From contig DASSTJ010000003.1 of the NCBI GenBank assembly GCA_035707965.1, forward strand, positions 1 to 15,676: a stretch of DNA of 15,676 bases. Reading direction: 5' to 3'. The translations under genes were made by a program, and so were the position numbers. Shown here piece by piece: positions 11,087 to 15,676 of this stretch (within the stretch, counting starts at the first letter, position 1; the number at the start of each line of letters is the position of its first letter). Origin of the DNA: DASSTJ01 sp035707965 (GTDB lineage: Bacteria; Actinomycetota; Actinomycetes; Actinomycetales; Angustibacteraceae). A model generated the notes under the pieces. That model was given only the letters and a program-made list of their open reading frames with translations. It had not been told where the DNA came from and searched no databases.

Positions 11087-13471
11087 GTGCGCATCGCGAT
11101 TGTCGGCGGCGGGCCCGGCGGCCTCTATCTCGCCGCCCTCTGCCTGCAGCTGGACGCCCGTCACGAGGTCACCGTGTGGGAGCGCAACGCCGCTGACGAC
11201 ACCTTCGGGTTCGGCGTGGTGTTCAGCGACGAGACCCTCGGCGGCATCGAGCACGCGGACGTCGAGATCTACCGCCAGATGGAGCGCGAGTTCGCTCGCT
11301 GGGACGACATCGACGTGCACTACCGCGGTCAGGTACTGACTTCTGGCGGCCACGGGTTCTCCGCGATGAGTCGCCGCCGGCTGCTCGAGATCCTGCAGCA
11401 GCGATGCCGCGACCTGGGCGCCACGCTGCACTTCCGCACGGAGGCGCCCGACGTCGACCAGCTGAGTGCCGAGTACGACCTGGTCGTCGCGGCGGACGGT
11501 CTCAACTCCGCCGTCCGCACCAAGTACGCCGACACGTTCGGCCCCGACCTCGACGTCCGCGCCTGCCGCTACATGTGGCTCGGTACCGACCGGGTCTTCG
11601 ACGCCTTCACGTTCATGGTGAAGGAGACGCCGTACGGAGTGATGCAGGTGCACGCCTACCCGTTCGACGCGGGAGGCAGCACGTTCATCATCGAGATGCA
11701 CGACGACGTGTGGCGCTCCGCCGGCTTCGACGCGCTGTCCGCCCCTGGCTTCGCCCCGGGCGAGAGCGACGACGCCTCGATCGCGCGCGTGCGCGAGCTG
11801 TTCCCCGAGCTCCTCGGCGGCCACGAGGTGATGGCCAACAACAGCAAGTGGATCAGCTTCACCACCGTGCGCAACCGCACCTGGCACCGCGGCAACGTCA
11901 TCCTCCTCGGGGACGCCGCCCACACCGCCCACTTCTCGATCGGGTCCGGCACCAAGCTGGCCATGGAGGACGCGCTCGCGCTCGCGGCCTGCCTGCACGA
12001 GAACCTCACGATCGAGCAGGCGCTCGAGGCGTACCAGACCGAACGGAGACCGGTCGTCGAGTCGACGCAGCGCGCGGCGCAGGCCAGCCTCGAGTGGTTC
12101 GAGAACCTGGGGCAGTACACGCACCAGGAGCCGATGCAGTTCGCGTTCAACATCCTCACGCGCAGCCGTCGCGTGACCCACGACAACCTGCGGCTGCGCG
12201 ACCCGGAGTTCGTGGCTCGGGCCGACGCCTGGTTCGCCGAGCACGAGCAGCGCCGCGGTGTCGTGCCTGAGGGCACGGACGTGCGACCGCCGATGTTCCA
12301 GCCGTTCGGACTTCGCGATCTCGAGCTGAGCAACCGCGTCGTCGTCTCGGCCATGGACATGTACAGCGCGACCGACGGCTACGCGGGCGACTTCCACCTC
12401 ACGCACCTGGGCAGCAAGGCGCTGGGCGGCGCCGGCCTGGTGATGACCGAGATGGTGTGCGTCAGCCCGGAGGGACGCATCACGCCGGGCTGCACCGGCC
12501 TGTGGGACGACGGGCACACCGACGCCTACCGGCGCATCGTCGACTTCGTGCACTCGTGGAGCGACGCGAAGATCGGCGCCCAGATCGGCCACTCCGGCCG
12601 CAAGGGCTCGACGAAGCTCATGTGGGAGGGCATGGACGAGCCGCTCCCGGAAGGCAACTGGCCGGTGGTGGCGCCGTCCGCGCTGCCGTGGACCGACGCG
12701 AACCAGGTGCCGGCCGAGGTCACGCGCCAGCAGATGACCGAGATCCGCGAGCAGTTCGTCGCGGCCGCCCGTCGCGCCGACGATGCCGGTTTCGACCTGC
12801 TCGAGCTGCACTGCGCGCACGGCTACCTGCTGTCCGGTTTCCTGTCGCCGCTCACGAACCACCGGGAGGACGAGTACGGCGGCTCGCTCGAGAACCGGTT
12901 GCGGTACCCGCTGGAGGTCTTCGACGCGGTCCGGGCGGTCTGGCCGGAGCACAAGCCCATGAGCGTGCGCATCTCCGCGACCGACTGGTGCCCGGGCGGC
13001 AACGAGGCGGACGACGCCGTCGCCATCGCGCGTGCGTTCGCCGACCACCAGGTGGATGCGGTCGACGTGTCGACGGGTCAGGTGGTGGCGGAGCAGCAGC
13101 CGGCCTACGGACGCAGCTACCAGACGCCCTACGCCGACCGCATCCGCAACATGCTGGCCCAGGAGGGGCACGAGGTCGCGACCATCGCGGTCGGCGCCAT
13201 CTCGTCGTCCGACGACGTCAACTCGATCCTGCTCGCCGGCCGCGCCGACCTCTGCGCCCTCGGGCGCACGCACCTGTACGACCCGCAGTGGACGCTGCAC
13301 GCGGCGGCAGACCAGCAGTACGCCGGCCCGGGGGCCGTCTGGCCGGCCCCCTTCCGAGCGGGCTCACGGCCGCCTGCGACGGGCCGCATGGAGGGACCGC
13401 GACCGCGGCTGCAGCTGGTTCGCGAGGGCGCGCCGACGACGAGGCACGCCCGCTGGCGGCCCGGCCGATGA
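11087..13471 (+). CDS. fused aryl-CoA monooxygenase/reductase (2-aminobenzoyl-CoA monooxygenase/reductase or salicylyl-CoA 5-hydroxylase type)
   Basis: This 794-aa protein has two flavin domains. Residues 1 to about 385 form an FAD monooxygenase of the p-hydroxybenzoate hydroxylase class: GGGPGG (7-12), the Asp-Gly motif at 137-138 and GDAAHTAH (275-282). Residues about 400-770 form an Old Yellow Enzyme-type FMN reductase: IGHSGRKGS, His575 and His578 in HCAHGYLL, then FLSPLTNHR and EYGG. The same fusion is known in Azoarcus evansii 2-aminobenzoyl-CoA monooxygenase/reductase, which hydroxylates C5 and then reduces the ring to a non-aromatic 2-amino-5-oxocyclohexene carboxyl-CoA. Databases also label such fusions salicylyl-CoA 5-hydroxylase. 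The RidA and ligase genes favour the amino substrate. GTG 11087 starts the Rossmann fold (MRIAIVGGG) and looks leaderless. The stop overlaps the next gene as ATGA. Confidence 0.92.
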   Translation: MRIAIVGGGPGGLYLAALCLQLDARHEVTVWERNAADDTFGFGVVFSDETLGGIEHADVEIYRQMEREFARWDDIDVHYRGQVLTSGGHGFSAMSRRRLLEILQQRCRDLGATLHFRTEAPDVDQLSAEYDLVVAADGLNSAVRTKYADTFGPDLDVRACRYMWLGTDRVFDAFTFMVKETPYGVMQVHAYPFDAGGSTFIIEMHDDVWRSAGFDALSAPGFAPGESDDASIARVRELFPELLGGHEVMANNSKWISFTTVRNRTWHRGNVILLGDAAHTAHFSIGSGTKLAMEDALALAACLHENLTIEQALEAYQTERRPVVESTQRAAQASLEWFENLGQYTHQEPMQFAFNILTRSRRVTHDNLRLRDPEFVARADAWFAEHEQRRGVVPEGTDVRPPMFQPFGLRDLELSNRVVVSAMDMYSATDGYAGDFHLTHLGSKALGGAGLVMTEMVCVSPEGRITPGCTGLWDDGHTDAYRRIVDFVHSWSDAKIGAQIGHSGRKGSTKLMWEGMDEPLPEGNWPVVAPSALPWTDANQVPAEVTRQQMTEIREQFVAAARRADDAGFDLLELHCAHGYLLSGFLSPLTNHREDEYGGSLENRLRYPLEVFDAVRAVWPEHKPMSVRISATDWCPGGNEADDAVAIARAFADHQVDAVDVSTGQVVAEQQPAYGRSYQTPYADRIRNMLAQEGHEVATIAVGAISSSDDVNSILLAGRADLCALGRTHLYDPQWTLHAAADQQYAGPGAVWPAPFRAGSRPPATGRMEGPRPRLQLVREGAPTTRHARWRPGR

Positions 13472-15573
13472 TGCCAGGCGTGGACGGGAGCACCGCCGAC
13501 CTCAGCGTCCTCTGGGACGCCTCGGCGATCGCGGTCGTGGGCGCCACCGACCGCGCCGGCGCGCTGGGCCGAATGCCGGTCGAGCACCTGCAGCGGTACG
13601 GCTACGCGGGACGCATCGTGCCCGTGAACCCCAAGGGCGGCACGGTCTGCGGCATCCCGGCCGTCACCGACCTCACCGAGGCGACCGCTGCCGGGCGCGT
13701 CGACCTAGCGCTGGTGATGGTGCCCGCGGCGGCTACGGCCGACGTGGTGCGAGAGGCCGGCCGGGCCGGCATCGGCGTCTGCGTCGTCATGTCGAGCGGC
13801 TTCGCCGAGACGGGCGAGGAGGGCCAGGCCCGCCAGGACGAGCTCCTCAGGGTCGCCGCGGAGTCGGGAGTGCGCCTCGTGGGTCCCAACTGCATCGGCT
13901 CGGTGGGCTTCGGGAACGGCCAGGTGGCGACGTTCAGCCCGCTCTTCGGCGCCGAGCACGTGCCCATCACGTCGGGACGCCTGGGGTTCGCCACGCAGTC
14001 CGGTGCGCTCGGCTACGGCGCGGTCAGCCTGGCGCTCGAACGGGGCCTCGGGCTCGCGGCCGCGGTGAACACCGGCAACGAGGCGGACGTCGGCGCGCTG
14101 GAGGTCCTGGAGGCGCTGGCCGACGACGCGAGCACCGACGCGCTCATCGGGTACGTCGAGGCGCTCGGTGACGGCGAGCGCCTCCGGCGGATCGCAGCGA
14201 GCGGCAAGCCCCTGGCCCTGCTGAAGGCCGGCAGCAGCGAGGCCGGCAGCCGCGCGGCCGCCAGCCACACGGGCGCCCTCGCGACGTCCGACCGGGTCGT
14301 CGACGACGTCTTGCGACAGCTGGGGGTCGCTCGCGCGCACGACGTCGACGAGCTGCTCGACCTGGCGGACGCGCTCCTCACGCCACGGCGGCCGGCCGGG
14401 CCGCGGGTGGCGGTCGTGACGACGTCCGGCGGCTCCGGCATCCTCGCCGCCGACGCGATCGAGCAGCACGGCCTGAGGCTGGCCACGCTGTCCGAGGCGA
14501 CGCGCGAGGCCCTGGACGAGATCGTGCCGGCGTTCGGCGCCACGGCGAACCCGGTGGACGTGACCGCCACGGTGATGAGCGACCCCACGCTCTTCGACCG
14601 CAGCCTCGACCTCATCGCCGGCGACGACGGGGTCGACGCCGTGGTGGCGTGCTTCTGCGTGCTGACCGGCACGCAGGTGATGGGCATCGTCGAGTCGCTG
14701 CAGCGGGTGGCCGAGCGGACGGGCAAACCGGTGGTCGTGACCCGGACGGGAGCGGACTTCCTGGCACCGGACGCGACGGCCGCCCTGCGGGCCGCTCGCC
14801 TGCCCGCCTACCCGACGCCGGGTCGGGCCGTGCGTGCGCTCGCGGCGTCCTGGCTGACGACCAGACCGCGGACGAAACCGCTGCAGCAGAAGCAGTTCGC
14901 GCGTCCGACCAGGACGGACGAGCCAGGCCTGAAGGCCTGGCTGCGCGATTCCGGTGTCGCCGTCCCGCCGGGCCGGCTGGTCGGCGGTGCGGCAGCGGCC
15001 GCCGAAGCCGTGCGCGAGGTCGGCGGTCTCGCCGTGGTCAAGGCCGTCGTCCCCGGGCTGCTGCACAAGACCGAGGCCGGTGGCGTGGCACTGGGCGTCA
15101 CGCCGGAGTCCGCCGGCGACGCCTTCGACCGCATGGCGGCGCTCGGTGCTGCCACGCCCGGCAGCGGCGTGCTCGTCGAGCAGATGGCGCAGCGCGACCA
15201 CGCCTTCGAGGTGCTCGTCGGCGTCGCCCCCAGCCCGCTCGGGCCGGTGCTGAGCCTCGCGGCGGGGGGCGTCCTCACCGAGGTGCTGCGCGACGCCAGC
15301 TTCCGACTGCTGCCGCTCGCCGAGGGCGACGCCGCCAGCATGGTCGACGGCCTGCGCTCCGCCCCGCTGCTGCGCGGGCACCGAGGTGCACCGATGCTGG
15401 ACGAGGAGGGCCTGGTCCAGCTGCTCGAGACGGTCAGCGCGCTCGCGCTCACGCTGCCCGACGGCGCATCGCTCGACCTGAACCCCGTGCTCGTCACGAC
15501 CGACGGCTGCGTGGTGCTCGACGCGGCGCTGGCGACCGACGACCACGACACGATGACCATGAAGGAGGACTGA
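13468..15573 (+). CDS. NDP-forming acyl-CoA synthetase (acetate-CoA ligase, ADP-forming, family)
   Basis: This 701-aa protein has three parts. A CoA-binding Rossmann domain covers about 12-140 (SAIAVVGATDR, VPVNPKGG, VGPNCIG). Flavodoxin-like succinyl-CoA-synthetase domains cover about 165-465, with the phosphorylated His267 in ASHTGALA and TTSGGSGILAADA. An ATP-grasp domain covers about 485-690 (LLHKTEAGGV, LNPVLV). The reaction interconverts acyl-CoA, NDP and phosphate with the free acid, NTP and CoA, either activating an acid or recovering energy from an acyl-CoA product. ATG 13468 overlaps the monooxygenase stop. ATG 13471 and GTG 13480 are in-frame alternatives. The tight coupling suggests it handles a substrate or product of the same pathway. 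The chain length and substrate cannot be read. Confidence 0.9.
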   Translation: MMPGVDGSTADLSVLWDASAIAVVGATDRAGALGRMPVEHLQRYGYAGRIVPVNPKGGTVCGIPAVTDLTEATAAGRVDLALVMVPAAATADVVREAGRAGIGVCVVMSSGFAETGEEGQARQDELLRVAAESGVRLVGPNCIGSVGFGNGQVATFSPLFGAEHVPITSGRLGFATQSGALGYGAVSLALERGLGLAAAVNTGNEADVGALEVLEALADDASTDALIGYVEALGDGERLRRIAASGKPLALLKAGSSEAGSRAAASHTGALATSDRVVDDVLRQLGVARAHDVDELLDLADALLTPRRPAGPRVAVVTTSGGSGILAADAIEQHGLRLATLSEATREALDEIVPAFGATANPVDVTATVMSDPTLFDRSLDLIAGDDGVDAVVACFCVLTGTQVMGIVESLQRVAERTGKPVVVTRTGADFLAPDATAALRAARLPAYPTPGRAVRALAASWLTTRPRTKPLQQKQFARPTRTDEPGLKAWLRDSGVAVPPGRLVGGAAAAAEAVREVGGLAVVKAVVPGLLHKTEAGGVALGVTPESAGDAFDRMAALGAATPGSGVLVEQMAQRDHAFEVLVGVAPSPLGPVLSLAAGGVLTEVLRDASFRLLPLAEGDAASMVDGLRSAPLLRGHRGAPMLDEEGLVQLLETVSALALTLPDGASLDLNPVLVTTDGCVVLDAALATDDHDTMTMKED
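15562..15568 (+). promoter_or_regulatory. Shine-Dalgarno site for the last gene
   Basis: AAGGAGG is embedded in the final codons of the NDP-forming synthetase gene and lies six bases before GTG 15575. It supports that GTG as a real start. Confidence 0.75.
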
Positions 15574-15574
15574 C

Positions 15575-15676
15575 GTGGACGTCGGCACGCTCGTCACCCG
15601 CGCTGCGGCGCGCTGGCCGGACCGGATCGCCGTCGAGGGTCCCGACTCGTCCGGCACCGAGCAGCAGCTCACCTTC
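15575..15676 (+). CDS. AMP-dependent synthetase/ligase, N-terminus only (cut by window edge)
   Basis: Thirty-four codons are visible from GTG 15575: MDVGTLVTRAAARWPDRIAV, then a short acidic loop and EQQLTF. The pattern of an LV-x-R-A-A-x-x-W-P-D-R-x-A-V helix followed by an LTF/LTY strand is typical of the opening of adenylate-forming acyl-CoA synthetases. It follows the NDP-forming synthetase by one base and has a strong ribosome site, so it belongs to the same operon as the fused monooxygenase. It would be the second AMP-forming ligase of the cluster. Catalytic motifs lie beyond the window, so the call rests on the N-terminus and context. Confidence 0.7.
   Translation, partial: MDVGTLVTRAAARWPDRIAVEGPDSSGTEQQLTF

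Noticed and set aside
10853..13300. 815-aa open frame on the - strand opposite the fused monooxygenase
   Set aside because: It is the shadow of a clear two-domain flavoprotein and crosses the divergent promoter region.
13705..15672. 655-aa open frame on the - strand opposite the NDP-forming synthetase
   Set aside because: Reverse-frame shadow with no protein family features.

Overview
The window looks like a chromosomal segment from a high-GC actinobacterium. GC is roughly 70% by hand counts of single lines in the catabolic part. There are GTG starts, strongly GC-biased third codon positions, leaderless-looking promoters and a PaaX-type regulator. The genus cannot be fixed; a Nocardioides-like organism is a guess.

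Region 1 (1-2269) is a lower-GC (about 62-63% on two sampled lines) DNA restriction-modification remnant. It holds the 3' part of a probable type II restriction endonuclease gene on the + strand, with an apparent frameshift near base 92. Convergent to it is an N6-adenine DNA methyltransferase with an NPPY motif on the - strand. Their stop codons overlap in the four bases TTAG.

Region 2 (2365-15676) is an aryl-CoA catabolic cluster in several divergent transcription units. On the - strand is a thiolase followed by a MenB/BadI-like crotonase. Divergent from them on the + strand are an SDR dehydrogenase and a RidA-family imine/enamine deaminase that overlap by ATGA, then a long nitronate-monooxygenase-like flavoprotein behind its own large palindrome. 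A PaaX-family repressor (-) faces that flavoprotein gene and is divergent from a 2-aminobenzoate-CoA-ligase-like AMP-forming ligase (+). The ligase converges on a second SDR (-), with a pair of hairpin repeats between the two stop codons. That SDR is divergent from a fused FAD monooxygenase/Old-Yellow-Enzyme protein (+), which overlaps an NDP-forming acyl-CoA synthetase and is followed by the first 34 codons of another adenylate-forming enzyme, cut by the window edge.

Read together, the genes fit aerobic CoA-dependent breakdown of anthranilate (2-aminobenzoate). A ligase makes the CoA thioester and the fused enzyme hydroxylates and dearomatises the ring, as known for 2-aminobenzoyl-CoA monooxygenase/reductase of Azoarcus evansii. 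RidA could then remove the enamine nitrogen, the BadI/MenB-like enzyme could open the beta-keto ring by hydrolysis, and the SDRs and dicarboxyl-type thiolase could finish the chain. The steps after dearomatisation are inference. Salicylyl-CoA 5-hydroxylation is the main alternative for the fused enzyme.

Three divergent intergenic regions carry the same 12-bp palindrome TGAC-N4-GTCA. In each, it starts exactly 21 bases upstream of a CATA(C/T) -10-like box, so it overlaps the -35 position. This suggests one regulon, probably controlled by the PaaX-like protein encoded here. No gene-free stretch exceeds 300 bases, and I saw no tRNA, rRNA, CRISPR array or insertion sequence.
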